Assembly: GCA_030758115.1 (NCBI GenBank)
Contig: JANREX010000048.1
Coordinates: forward strand, 20,775 to 84,774
DNA length: 64,000 bases
From: Paracoccaceae bacterium
GTDB lineage: Bacteria; Pseudomonadota; Alphaproteobacteria; Rhodobacterales; Rhodobacteraceae
Reading direction: 5' to 3'
Shown: piece after piece, positions 17,073-25,454 of the stretch
Layout of the letters: every line of letters starts with the position of its first letter
How positions within the stretch are numbered: the stretch's first letter is position 1
Position numbers and translations under genes: made by a program
The notes under the pieces: model-generated
Databases searched by the model: none
What the model saw: the letters and a program-made list of their open reading frames with translations, nothing else
What the model was told of the DNA's origin: nothing

Positions 17073-18278
17073 TCAGGCGACCGCGAAACGCAGCAGCTTG
17101 ATCGCGGCGAAATCGCTGACGTCACCGCCGACGCGCTTGGTTGCGTAGAACAGCACATGCGGCTTGGCGCTGAAGGGATCGCGCAGGACCCGCAGGTCGG
17201 GACGTTCCGCGATGGTGTAGCCTGCGGCGAAATCACCAAAGGCGATGGCATGGGCGCCGCTGGCGATGTCGGGCATGTCCTCGGCGATCAGGACGGGGTA
17301 GCCCAGCAGGCGGGCAGGTTCGGCGGCGGCCAGACCGTCCGACCACAGGAAGCGGCCATCGTTGTCCTTCATCTTGCGCACGGCGCCCGCAGTTTTCGAA
17401 TTCATCACGAAGACCGCGCCCGCGCGATATTGCGCGCCCAAGGCATAGACCAGATCGACGATGGCATCGGCGCCGTCAAAGGCGCCATCCGCCCCCGTGG
17501 GCACGGTGCCAAGATTGCCCCAGGCCCAGACATCGTTGTCCACCGTGGCATGGGTCAGGAACCCGCGCGGCTTGTCGATACCATTGCCACTGACGAAGGC
17601 CGCGGCCTCGGCGCGGGCGAAACGGTCGGCGATACGGCCCGCCAGCCAGCCTTCCAGATCAAAGGCGCTGTCATCCAGCAGGCGCTGGCTGGCCTTGGGC
17701 AGGGCGCTGAGTTCATGCAGCGGGATGGTGATGCGGTCGATCACGGGCGTGCCGGTTTCCGCGGTGCTGCCGGTTTCGGTGGCCCAGCCGTGGCCGATGT
17801 CGGAATGGTCGACCAGCACATCGTAGGATGTGGCCTCGACCTGGACCACATTTGCAATCGCCCGCAGTGACGCGCCCGAGGTCAGGACGGACTGGATGCG
17901 GCCCGCTGTTTCGGGATCGACAAGGTAGCCGCCATCGCCTGCAACGGCGGTCGACATGGCCTTTCCCTCAAGGATCAGGCCGCGCAGCGCGTCATCGTCG
18001 CCATTGCGCAGATAGGCGGCAAATGCCTTTTGATGCGGGGCCTCGGCCTCGGCGTGGCGTGACAGGATGGGGCGGGCGCCACTCTGCGCCTGCACGGTCC
18101 GGGATTTTTGATCAAGCATGGTCATTCGCTCTTCCTGCTGTTGAAGCCTTGTGTGAATTTCGGCCCGAAAGCCTTTCAGATCGCTCATGAATTCCGCAAC
18201 TGCGGATTTCAGCCCTGCGGTCGGAGACTGGTCATCGGACAGACCTTCCCCGGCCCGAGACATCTTCTCGGTCGTCAT
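17073..18278 (-). CDS. GTA major capsid protein, HK97 fold (g5)
   Basis: 401 residues. The N-terminal 100 residues form a charged, helical delta domain (LKSAVAEFMSDLKGFRAEIHTRLQQQEERM) expected to be removed by the g4 protease. The mature HK97 domain follows (KAMSTAVAGDGGYLVDPETAGRI, SALPKASQRLLDDSAFDLEGWLAGRIA, VFVMNSKTAGAVRKMKD). It builds the DNA container. AAGGA lies eight bases before the ATG. The downstream gap to g6 is the longest inside the cluster. Confidence 0.96.
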   Translation of the reverse strand: MTTEKMSRAGEGLSDDQSPTAGLKSAVAEFMSDLKGFRAEIHTRLQQQEERMTMLDQKSRTVQAQSGARPILSRHAEAEAPHQKAFAAYLRNGDDDALRGLILEGKAMSTAVAGDGGYLVDPETAGRIQSVLTSGASLRAIANVVQVEATSYDVLVDHSDIGHGWATETGSTAETGTPVIDRITIPLHELSALPKASQRLLDDSAFDLEGWLAGRIADRFARAEAAAFVSGNGIDKPRGFLTHATVDNDVWAWGNLGTVPTGADGAFDGADAIVDLVYALGAQYRAGAVFVMNSKTAGAVRKMKDNDGRFLWSDGLAAAEPARLLGYPVLIAEDMPDIASGAHAIAFGDFAAGYTIAERPDLRVLRDPFSAKPHVLFYATKRVGGDVSDFAAIKLLRFAVA

Positions 18279-18316
18279 CCTTTGTATCCTTCTGTTGTTG
18301 CCTGAACCCGGCCCGG

Positions 18317-18889
18317 TCAGCCTTGCGTCAGGATCTGTCGCCCTTCGCGGAACAGGGCCGCGAGGTCACGCAACCCCGCATCGTTCACCCCGTCCGCCTT
18401 GGCCGCCACCCGCGCCGCGGGCAGCATGGGGAAGGTCACGACAGAAACCTCCCACAGATCCAGTTCGGTCAGCAGCCTGTGACCCTCTGCGGTCTTTGTC
18501 GCCCGGATCGTACGATAGCCGATCGACAGCCCCTCGATCGCGCCTGCCGCGATCAGCGCCGCCGCCTCGCGGCCGCGCGCAACCCCGTCCAGCAGACGGC
18601 CCTTGACCCGCAGGCCGCGCGCATCCTCGGTCACCTCGTCCCACAGGCCGATGGGCTGCGCCGGATCGTGCTGCCACAGCATCCGCACGCGCCGCCCTTC
18701 CGCCGCCATCGCCTTGAGCGAGGCCGCATAGGCGCCGCGCGCCACCACATCGCCACCCTGATCAGGCGCATCGAACAGGCTGGCATAGCCTTCGATCACC
18801 TGGTCGGTTCCCTCGGTGGTCAACCGCAACCCGATGCCGGGCTGGCAGAACTTGCGCTGCAGTTCCATGTCCATCAATCGTCCTTTCAT
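18317..18889 (-). CDS. GTA prohead protease, HK97 family (g4)
   Basis: 190 residues. Motifs of the caudoviral U35/HK97 maturation protease are visible: IEGYASLFDAPDQGGDVVARGA, MLWQHDPAQPIGLWDEV with the catalytic His, and AIEGLSIGYRTI with the catalytic Ser. It should process the capsid delta domain. The ATG overlaps the stop of the small g3.5 frame by four bases; MDMELQRKF (two in-frame Met codons later) is an alternative start. Confidence 0.94.
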   Translation of the reverse strand: MKGRLMDMELQRKFCQPGIGLRLTTEGTDQVIEGYASLFDAPDQGGDVVARGAYAASLKAMAAEGRRVRMLWQHDPAQPIGLWDEVTEDARGLRVKGRLLDGVARGREAAALIAAGAIEGLSIGYRTIRATKTAEGHRLLTELDLWEVSVVTFPMLPAARVAAKADGVNDAGLRDLAALFREGRQILTQG

Positions 18890-19152
18890 GGCAGGCCCGC
18901 CATCGGGGCCGCTGTCATTATCGACTGGAACGCCTGGGCCAGGATCACGGCCACGACGCCGTAGACCGTCAGCCAGAGCCGTTTTTCCAGCTTCTCGATC
19001 AAGGCCTCGAGCTTTTCGGCGCGCCGGTTCAACCCTTCGATATGCAGGTTTGATACGCGCTCATGGGCCTCCAGCCGCAGCGCGGGTGCGCAATCGAAGG
19101 CTTCGAACCCATAGCGCCCCGCTTCGCGCGGGACCCCGCGTGTCTCGCTCAT
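18886..19152 (-). CDS. GTA g3.5 small membrane-anchored protein
   Basis: 88 residues: a conserved N-terminus (RYGFEAFDCAPALRLEAHERVSNLHIEGLNRRAEKLEALIEKLEKRLW) with coiled-coil character, then one membrane helix (about residues 61-82). Its position between portal and protease and four-base overlaps on both sides mark it as GTA g3.5. Its function is not established; a membrane-bound scaffold for head assembly would fit but is inference. Confidence 0.88.
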   Translation of the reverse strand: MSETRGVPREAGRYGFEAFDCAPALRLEAHERVSNLHIEGLNRRAEKLEALIEKLEKRLWLTVYGVVAVILAQAFQSIMTAAPMAGLP

Positions 19153-20354
19153 TCCGCGGCTCCCTGCCCGTCAGGCCCGACCAAGGCGAGCGCAGGCAAA
19201 CCCAGCAACGCGCGCTTTTCGGCATCGGTCAGAAAGGTCGCATCGGCCACGCGGCGCCATTGCAGGTCACGCTCGGCCGCAAGGGCGGGCACCTGGTCCA
19301 GATCGGGGTGCAGGTCCAGCACCTCGCCGGTGAAACGTGACAGCCATTCGGCCAGGGCGGCCACCACGCGCGTCGCCATCGGCAGCACCGTCAGCCGATA
19401 AAGCGCGCGATTGGCCTCCTGATAGTTGGCAAAGGTCGCATCACCCGGAATGCCCAGCAGCATCGGCGGCACGCCGAAGGCCAGCGCGATCTCGCGCGCG
19501 GCACTTTCCTTGGTCTGCTGGAATTCCATGTCCGAGGGCGAAAAGCCCATCGGCTTCCAATCCAGACCGCCCTCCAGCAACATGGGCCGGCCTGCGTTGC
19601 GCGCCCCCTGGTGGTGGCTTTCCATCTCGGACACAAGCCGGTCGTATTGATCGGCACTCAGGCTGCCCTGCCCTTCGGCCCCGCGATAGACGATCGCGCC
19701 CGAAGGCCGCGCGGCATTGTCCAGCAGCGCCTTTGACCAGCGGCTGGCGGCATTGTGCACATCCACCGCCTGCGCCGCCGCCTGCATGGGCGAAAAACCA
19801 TAGTGATCATCCTGCGGATGAAAGCTCTTGATATGGCAGATCGGTGCCAGGGGCGTGCTGACATCGAAACGATGCTTGCGTCCGCCAACGTTGTAATCAT
19901 AGGCCACCGGCCAGCCATCGGGGCCGGGGATCAGGCTCATGCGGTCCGAGCGCAGCACATGCAGTTCGGCAAGCGCCCCCGCATCCGTCGTGACCAGCTC
20001 CAGATAGCCATTGCCGGTCAGCAGCAGCTGCGCATAAAGCGCCTCGAGCAATTCGGCGCGGCCCTGTGCGGGGTTGGGATTGCCCAGCAGGGCCAAGACG
20101 GGGTGCGCCTCGAAACGACGCCCCGCCCCTTGCAGTACCAGCGGCAGGGCCGCCGCCGCCTCGGACAGCAGCTTGACACAGCGAAATCCGACCGGATTGC
20201 CGGTATAGCCCGTCCGCGTCAAAGATACGGTGTCACGCGGGCTCCAGGCGACGCGGCCCGCGCCCTGGAAGGCCAGCACGGGACCTGCGGCGCTGGCCTT
20301 CTGCTCGGGCGCTGCCTGATCCGCGCCACCGCGTTTGAGGAATTGAAAAACCAT
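19149..20354 (-). CDS. GTA portal protein, HK97 family (g3)
   Basis: 401 residues. HK97 portal features are NPVGFRCVKLLSEAAAALPLVL, LLGNPNPAQGRAELLEALYAQLLLTGNGYLE, AFGVPPMLLGIPGDATFANYQEANRALYRLTVLP and VAALAEWLSRFTGEVLDL. It forms the dodecameric DNA channel at one capsid vertex and docks the terminase. It overlaps g3.5 by four bases and is separated from g2 by about 130 bases. Confidence 0.95.
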   Translation of the reverse strand: MVFQFLKRGGADQAAPEQKASAAGPVLAFQGAGRVAWSPRDTVSLTRTGYTGNPVGFRCVKLLSEAAAALPLVLQGAGRRFEAHPVLALLGNPNPAQGRAELLEALYAQLLLTGNGYLELVTTDAGALAELHVLRSDRMSLIPGPDGWPVAYDYNVGGRKHRFDVSTPLAPICHIKSFHPQDDHYGFSPMQAAAQAVDVHNAASRWSKALLDNAARPSGAIVYRGAEGQGSLSADQYDRLVSEMESHHQGARNAGRPMLLEGGLDWKPMGFSPSDMEFQQTKESAAREIALAFGVPPMLLGIPGDATFANYQEANRALYRLTVLPMATRVVAALAEWLSRFTGEVLDLHPDLDQVPALAAERDLQWRRVADATFLTDAEKRALLGLPALALVGPDGQGAAE

Positions 20355-20485
20355 GACCTGCTCCCTGATCCTGCCGCTATTCGCGCCGGATCGGATCGCC
20401 CCCGCCTACAGCGCCTTCGGCGTGCTGGCGGGGGGTGTCCGACCTGATGTGCAGACAATCTGACGAAAAGCTTAACAATTCCGGA

Positions 20486-21862
20486 TCAGAGCGCGCGCAC
20501 CTGCGGGCGTCGCCATTGGGCCGAGGGTGCGATGATCAGCTCGTGCAGCGCCCAGACCAGCGCATCAAGGCGGTCGGGGCTGCCCTTGCCGACATAGCCC
20601 TGCGCCGTCATCGCGCACATCTGGTCCTCAAGATCGCCCAGCGGACCGTGATGAAAGACCCGGCCCTGCTCGTACAGGGCTGCCACCGGCTCGGCCCGTG
20701 CCGCCTTGCCGCGCGAGGCATGCACCTTGCGGAAAGGCACCAGGGGATCGACCTGCCGGATCACCGCCTCGACCATGTCGCCGCCCTGGTTGACCTCGGC
20801 CACCAGGCGTTCCGCGCCCCAGCGTTCCATCAGGGCAATCGCGCGCTGTGCCCATTGCGCGGGGCTGGCACCTGCGATGCTGGCATCCTCCAGCACGAAG
20901 GCGCGCCAATCCTGCACCGGGCCGCGCGTGACCGCCCCCACCGCGACGATGCCGCATTCATCCGATCCGCCATGGCCGGTCGTGGCCGGGTCGACCGCCA
21001 CCACGATACGGTCAAGTTCGGGCAAGACCGGCGCGCGCACCTGTTCCAGTTGCGCCCCCGTCCACAGCGCACCTTCCGCATCCTCCAGCAGGACACCATC
21101 CAGTTCCTGCCGCCCCAGGCGCGTGCCCGCATAGCGGATGCGCACCTCTTCCAGGAAAGAGCTGGCCAGGTTGGCCGCATTCGCCTCGGTCGGGGCGTGG
21201 GTCACCACCGTGCTGGGCAGTTTCAACAGCTCTTTCAGAACCCCCACATTGCGCGGGGTCGTGGTGATGCAGACCTGCGGGTCGTCACCAAGACGCAGGG
21301 CGAATTGCAGCATGTCCCATGTCTCGGCGCTTTTCTTCCACTTGGCCAATTCATCCACCCAGGCGCCGTCGAATTGCGGCCCGCGCAGGGATTCCGGCTC
21401 ATGCGCCGAAAAGGCCTGCGCCGTGGCGCCGTTCGGCCAGATCAGCATCCGCCGCGTGGCATGCCACTCGGGCCGCCGATCGGGGGGCGAACAGGCCAGG
21501 ATGCCGCTTTCGCCAAAGACCATGACCTCGCGCACCTGGTCGAGTGTCTCACCCACCAGGGCGATGCGACGGCAGCGCCCATGATCCAGCGGGCGCGAGC
21601 CTTCCACGCAGGCGCGGATCCATTCCGCCCCGGCCCGCGTCTTGCCTGCGCCACGACCGCCCATGATTACCCAGGAACGCCAGTTGCCCGCAGGGGGCAA
21701 TTGATGCGGCATGGCCCAGAAATCGAACAGGAACGGCAGCGCGAGGATCTCGGCCTCGTCCAATTCGTCAAGGAACGATTTTTGGACCTCGACAGGTTCG
21801 CAGGCGATCCAGTCGGCACCTGAGCTGAGATCGTGCTGCGTCGAAGTCAATGGCATATTCAT
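20486..21862 (-). CDS. GTA large terminase (g2)
   Basis: 458 residues from the chosen ATG. The ATPase domain has Walker A MGGRGAGKTRAGAEW and a Walker B-like DGAWVDELAKW; the C-terminal nuclease domain has VVAVDPATTGHGGSDECGI with acidic metal ligands. It packages host DNA by a headful mechanism. The start is uncertain: ATGs at 21862 (AGGTGTCGCCC upstream) and 21856, or one at 21916. All overlap the g1 end (21768) in another frame, as is common for terminase pairs. Confidence 0.95.
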   Translation of the reverse strand: MNMPLTSTQHDLSSGADWIACEPVEVQKSFLDELDEAEILALPFLFDFWAMPHQLPPAGNWRSWVIMGGRGAGKTRAGAEWIRACVEGSRPLDHGRCRRIALVGETLDQVREVMVFGESGILACSPPDRRPEWHATRRMLIWPNGATAQAFSAHEPESLRGPQFDGAWVDELAKWKKSAETWDMLQFALRLGDDPQVCITTTPRNVGVLKELLKLPSTVVTHAPTEANAANLASSFLEEVRIRYAGTRLGRQELDGVLLEDAEGALWTGAQLEQVRAPVLPELDRIVVAVDPATTGHGGSDECGIVAVGAVTRGPVQDWRAFVLEDASIAGASPAQWAQRAIALMERWGAERLVAEVNQGGDMVEAVIRQVDPLVPFRKVHASRGKAARAEPVAALYEQGRVFHHGPLGDLEDQMCAMTAQGYVGKGSPDRLDALVWALHELIIAPSAQWRRPQVRAL

Positions 21863-22130
21863 GGGCGACACCTGTAGCTGCCTTGCGGTATGTTTCAATT
21901 TCGGTCTCCACGTCATTTGCTTGTTTCAGCCAGTACCGGATGTCGGACAGCAGGCGCGCACCCTCGCGGATCGCGCCCTGATCGCCTTCGGCAAAACGGG
22001 ACTGGTAGTCGATGAGTTCCGATTTCATGATCCCAAGCTGGAGGTCGATGAGATCGATCCTGGCCTGCAAGGCCGTTGACCTGTCGTGCAATTGGTCATC
22101 GGGCCCCGCGCGGGGGGCTGTTTCTGACAT
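21768..22130 (-). CDS. GTA small terminase-like protein (g1)
   Basis: 120 residues from MSETAPRAGPDDQL. It is mainly helical (ALQARIDLIDLQLGIMKSELIDYQSRFAEGD, LLSDIRYWLKQANDVETEIETYRK) and sits first in the cluster, as the R. capsulatus TerS does. The ATG at 22130 has only a distant GAGG; a longer in-frame start at 22217 has GGA four bases upstream and lies just after the predicted transcription start, adding 29 residues and translating across the leader hairpin. Overlaps g2 by about 95 bases. Confidence 0.88.
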   Translation of the reverse strand: MSETAPRAGPDDQLHDRSTALQARIDLIDLQLGIMKSELIDYQSRFAEGDQGAIREGARLLSDIRYWLKQANDVETEIETYRKAATGVAHEYAIDFDAARSQLRCRLDRLRTCRGPKIVP

Positions 22131-22177
22131 GATGCTTGCTGTGCCTCGCTTCTGTGTGTCTCGGACCGCAAGACATG

Positions 22178-22210
22178 AAAAAACGGCGACCGGGTTTCCC
22201 CGGCGCCGTT
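22178..22210 (-). terminator. Intrinsic-terminator hairpin in the GTA leader
   Basis: On the minus strand a stem of about 12 bp (outer AACGGCG/CGCCGTT, inner CCGGG/CCCGG with single-base interruptions, GAAA loop) is followed by TTTT. It starts about 20 bases after the predicted start of the GTA promoter and ends before the usual g1 ATG. It could stop read-through from mltG, or act as an attenuator of the GTA transcript. Confidence 0.65.
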
Positions 22211-22235
22211 GACGCATTTCTTCCAGCTTTCACAA

Positions 22236-22264
22236 CCTATACGCTAGACCGCGCGGAATGTCAA
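22236..22264 (-). promoter_or_regulatory. Sigma-70-type promoter of the GTA cluster
   Basis: On the minus strand TTGACA (22264-22259) is a perfect -35 box, 17 bases of spacer follow, then TATAGG (22241-22236) as -10. Expected start near 22229. A quasi-palindrome (AGTTTTGGAC arm, 22264-22286) abuts the -35 box and may be an operator. Confidence 0.75.
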
Positions 22265-22301
22265 GTTTTCTGGACAGTCCAAAACTGACAACCGCCCGAT
22301 A

Positions 22302-22322
22302 TTGTTAAGAAATTCTTAACAA
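22302..22322. promoter_or_regulatory. CtrA-type full site upstream of the GTA promoter
   Basis: TTAA at 22305-22308, seven bases, then TTAAC at 22316-22320 match the CtrA consensus TTAA-N7-TTAA on both strands, because the surrounding 21 bases are a perfect palindrome (10-bp arms around a central A at 22312). It lies about 45 bases upstream of the -35 box and 26 bases after the mltG stop. Confidence 0.65.
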
Positions 22323-22347
22323 CCGTCACGGGCATAGCCCGACCGGA

Positions 22348-23514
22348 TCAATCGGACTGGCCCTGTCTTTCCCGCTCGGCTTCGATGCGGCGCCATTCGG
22401 CCACGTTGCGGTTATGCTCTTCCAGGGTCACCGCAAAGGCATGACCGCCGGTGCCGTCAGCCACGAAGAACACGAAAGGCGTGTCATCGGGATCAAGTGC
22501 CGCCTCGATGCTGGCGCGCCCCGGATTGGCGATGGGCGTCGGCGGCAGACCCTCGATCACATAGGTGTTCCAGGGTGTCTGTCCGCGCAGCTCGCTCTGG
22601 CGCAGACCGCGCCCCAGCACGCCCTGCCCCTTGGTGATGCCATAGATCACCGTCGGGTCCGTTTGCAGCCGCATGCCACGGTTCAGCCGGTTCACGAAGA
22701 CCGAAGCCACCTGGCGCCGCTCCTCGGCCACGCCGGTTTCCTTTTCGATGATCGAGGCCAGGATCAGCGCCTCTTCGGGGCTGGCCAGCGGCAGCCCGTC
22801 GACACGGTTGGCCCAGGCTTCGGCAAGGATGGCCTGTTGCGCAGCGGTCATCCGCGCCAGCAGATCGACGCGCGACTGGCCGGGAATGACCTCATAACTG
22901 TCAGGCGCCAGCGTTCCTTCGGCAGGAACCTCGGTCACCTCGCCCTCGAGGATTTCAAGGCGCGACAGCGAGTCGACGACCTGCCAGCTGGTCACGCCTT
23001 CTGCCAGGGCCACGCGGTAGCGGGTGTCGTTGCGCGCACGGACCTGGGTGTAATCTGCGGGAGGCACTTCTTCGGCCGGGTTGAAGCTGGCCTTTTCCTC
23101 GTAACGCGAGGTGACGGGATCCAGCTCGCGCACCACGACCGAGGCGCTGTTGACCCCGATGCGGTAAACCACCTCGGTGCCGCAGGTGCTTGGCCCGCCG
23201 CGCGTGATGATGTCCACGATGTCGGACATCGGCGTGCCGGGGGGTATCAGGAAACTGCCTGCCTTCAGCAGGTCGGATTTCTCGCTGTAATCCGCGCCCA
23301 GCCGGAAGATGCGCGCATTCGTGATGGCGCCCTGGTCCTGCAGGTTGCGGCTGACGCGCGCGATGGAAGAGCCGCGTTCGACCTGCAGGCAGATGGCCTG
23401 GTCCAGCGGCCCCTGTGCCGAATATTCACGCTGCCCCCAAAGGATCACCCCGGCCAACAGAAAGACCGCCACGATCAGAAAGGTGACCGCGTTCGAGGCG
23501 ATGTGCCGCCACAT
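22348..23514 (-). CDS. mltG: Endolytic murein transglycosylase MltG
   Basis: 388 residues. One N-terminal membrane helix (about residues 8-27) anchors a periplasmic YceG domain; the conserved core LILASIIEKETGVAEERRQVASVFVNRL carries the catalytic Glu, followed by MRLQTDPTVIYGI and TPWNTYVIEGLPPTPIANPG. It cleaves nascent glycan strands and is thought to end their elongation. The start overlaps the fabF stop by one base (TGATG), so it is last in the fab operon. No clear terminator directly follows. Confidence 0.96.
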   Translation of the reverse strand: MWRHIASNAVTFLIVAVFLLAGVILWGQREYSAQGPLDQAICLQVERGSSIARVSRNLQDQGAITNARIFRLGADYSEKSDLLKAGSFLIPPGTPMSDIVDIITRGGPSTCGTEVVYRIGVNSASVVVRELDPVTSRYEEKASFNPAEEVPPADYTQVRARNDTRYRVALAEGVTSWQVVDSLSRLEILEGEVTEVPAEGTLAPDSYEVIPGQSRVDLLARMTAAQQAILAEAWANRVDGLPLASPEEALILASIIEKETGVAEERRQVASVFVNRLNRGMRLQTDPTVIYGITKGQGVLGRGLRQSELRGQTPWNTYVIEGLPPTPIANPGRASIEAALDPDDTPFVFFVADGTGGHAFAVTLEEHNRNVAEWRRIEAERERQGQSD

Positions 23515-24773
23515 CAGTCAAGCTTTCCGAAGATCACGCTGGCATTGGTGCCGCCAAAGCCGAAGGAATTGGACAGGGCCACATCGATCTTGCGCGCGCG
23601 TTTGGCATTGGGCGCAAGGTCGATCGGCGTTTGGACCGCCGGATTGTCCAGGTTGATCGTGGGCGGTGCCACCTGATCGCGGATCGCGAGGATCGAAAAG
23701 ATCGCCTCGATCGCGCCGGCGGCCCCCAGAAGATGGCCTGTGGCGGATTTGGTCGAACTCATCGTGACATTCGGGGCCGCGTCACCCAGCAGGCGTTCAA
23801 CCGCCGCCAGTTCGATGACATCGGCCATCGTGCTGGTGCCGTGGGCGTTGATATAGTCGATATCCGAAGGTTCCAGACCGGCCCGTTCCAGCGCCGCCTT
23901 CATCGAGCGGAATCCGCCGTCACCATCCTCGGCCGGGGCCGTGATGTGATAGGCATCGCCCGACAGGCCATAGCCCAGGACCTCGGCGTAGATCTTGGCG
24001 CCGCGCGCTTTGGCGTGTTCGTATTCCTCCAGCACGACAACGCCCGCGCCCTCGCCCATGACAAAACCGTCACGATCCGCGTCATAGGGCCGGCTGGCGG
24101 CCTTGGGGTCATTCCCGCGCTTGGTGCTCAGCGCCTTGCAGGCGTTGAAACCGGCGATCCCGATCTCGCATATCGCGGCCTCGGCGCCGCCGGCCACCAT
24201 CACTTCGGCATCACCCCACTGGATCAGCCGCGCCGCATCGCCGATGGCATGCGCCCCGGTCGAACAGGCCGTCACGACCGCATGGTTCGGCCCCTTGAAG
24301 CCATAGCGGATGCTGACCTGACCCGAGATCAGGTTGATCAGCGCACCGGGAATGAAGAAGGGTGACACACGCCGCGCGCCCTTTTCCTTGATCAGAAGGG
24401 TCGTCTGTTCGATCGACTGCAAGCCGCCGATCCCCGAGCCCAGCATCACGCCGGTGCGCAGGCGGTCTTCCTCGGCTTCGGGCTTCCAGCCGGAATCCTC
24501 GACCGCCTGGGTCGCAGCGGCCATGCCGTAGAGGATGAAGTCATCGACCTTGCGACGTTCCTTCGGCTCCATCCAGTCATCGGGATTGAATGTGCCGTTT
24601 GTGCCATCGCCGAAGGGGATTTCGCAGGCATAGGAGGTCAGCACGTTGCTCGGATCGAACCGCGTGATCGGACCCGCGCCCGATTCTCCGGCCAGCAGGC
24701 GAGACCAGGTTTCCTCGACACCGCAGGCCAAAGGTGTGACCAGGCCCAGCCCCGTGACAACCACTCGACGCAT
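23514..24773 (-). CDS. fabF: 3-oxoacyl-ACP synthase II (KAS II)
   Basis: 419 residues. It condenses acyl-ACP with malonyl-ACP in fatty-acid elongation. The catalytic triad is visible: Cys in VVTACSTGAHAIG, His in INAHGTSTMAD, His in SSTKSATGHLLGAAGAIE with its Lys. The C-terminus NSFGFGGTNASVIF is standard. It lies about 220 bases after acpP, with acpP's own terminator in between, so it may also have a separate promoter, and it is coupled to mltG. Confidence 0.98.
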   Translation of the reverse strand: MRRVVVTGLGLVTPLACGVEETWSRLLAGESGAGPITRFDPSNVLTSYACEIPFGDGTNGTFNPDDWMEPKERRKVDDFILYGMAAATQAVEDSGWKPEAEEDRLRTGVMLGSGIGGLQSIEQTTLLIKEKGARRVSPFFIPGALINLISGQVSIRYGFKGPNHAVVTACSTGAHAIGDAARLIQWGDAEVMVAGGAEAAICEIGIAGFNACKALSTKRGNDPKAASRPYDADRDGFVMGEGAGVVVLEEYEHAKARGAKIYAEVLGYGLSGDAYHITAPAEDGDGGFRSMKAALERAGLEPSDIDYINAHGTSTMADVIELAAVERLLGDAAPNVTMSSTKSATGHLLGAAGAIEAIFSILAIRDQVAPPTINLDNPAVQTPIDLAPNAKRARKIDVALSNSFGFGGTNASVIFGKLD

Positions 24774-24935
24774 GACTTACCCCTTCCCTCATGTTCCTTC
24801 GTGCTCATAGCGCGCCTTCCCCCCCATGAGCAAGAGCGCGAGCGCCGCCACAGGCCCGCGACGCCGGTGCCGGCAGATATCTGCGCGCCATTTGCGCATC
24901 CATGGCGACCGTTTCCGGGCGCGGCGGACGGCCAT

Positions 24936-24968
24936 GAAAAAACCCCCGTCCGACGGACAGGGGTTTTT
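24936..24968 (-). terminator. Terminator downstream of acpP
   Basis: Hairpin with arms AAAAACCCC (24938-24946) and GGGGTTTTT (24960-24968), an inner GTCC/GGAC pairing and a GAC loop. On the minus strand it ends in TTTTTT, directly after the acpP gene. It explains how ACP can be made in excess of FabF. Confidence 0.85.
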
Positions 24969-24992
24969 CCGAATTTTGACGTCAGTCGCGCC

Positions 24993-25226
24993 TCAGGAGG
25001 CTTCGGTGATGAATTTCACCGCGTCGCCGAAGGACTGGATCGTTTCTGCCGCGTCATCCGGGATCTCGATGCCGAATTCTTCTTCGAACGCCATCACCAG
25101 TTCGACCGTGTCCAGGCTGTCGGCGCCCAGATCGTCGATGAACGAAGCGTTCTCGACAACCTTGTCCTCGTCCACACCCAGATGTTCCACCACGATTTTC
25201 TTTACGCGGTCTGCGATATCGCTCAT
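24993..25226 (-). CDS. acpP: Acyl carrier protein
   Basis: 77 residues, acidic. The phosphopantetheine-attachment Ser is in [21 protein letters not shown]. It carries growing acyl chains for fatty-acid and lipid synthesis, and also supplies acyl groups to AHL synthases such as the one near 46.5 kb. The ATG at 25226 follows GAGGACTTGGAC; the longer open frame upstream is non-coding in character. It has its own 228-base upstream gap (promoter space) and a strong terminator. Confidence 0.98.
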   Translation of the reverse strand: MSDIADRVKKIVVEHLGVDEDKVVENASFIDDLGADSLDTVELVMAFEEEFGIEIPDDAAETIQSFGDAVKFITEAS

Positions 25227-25454
25227 GTCCAAGTCCTCATACCGTTCGGGCGCTTTGCCCATTTGTCTGCCCTTGCCCGCAGGCTCGGCACTTCGTGATG
25301 CCCTGTGTATCGGGCGGCTCGTCATCCCGCAAGCAGGACGTCCAAGGGCGCCTTGAACGGCGCCCCCGGCAAATCTGCGTGGCCTATAGCACATGGTGCG
25401 CCATTGGCAAACGCTTTCACTGCAGGGTCAGGTCCAGCCCGGCGACACGCCGGA

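Noticed and set aside
8080-22130. Calling the phage-like cluster a prophage
   Set aside because: No integrase, repressor, replication or lysis genes, and exact gene order of Rhodobacterales GTAs; it is a gene transfer agent.
22131-22347. LexA (SOS) control of the GTA
   Set aside because: No alphaproteobacterial GTTC-N7-GTTC type box was found in the gap.
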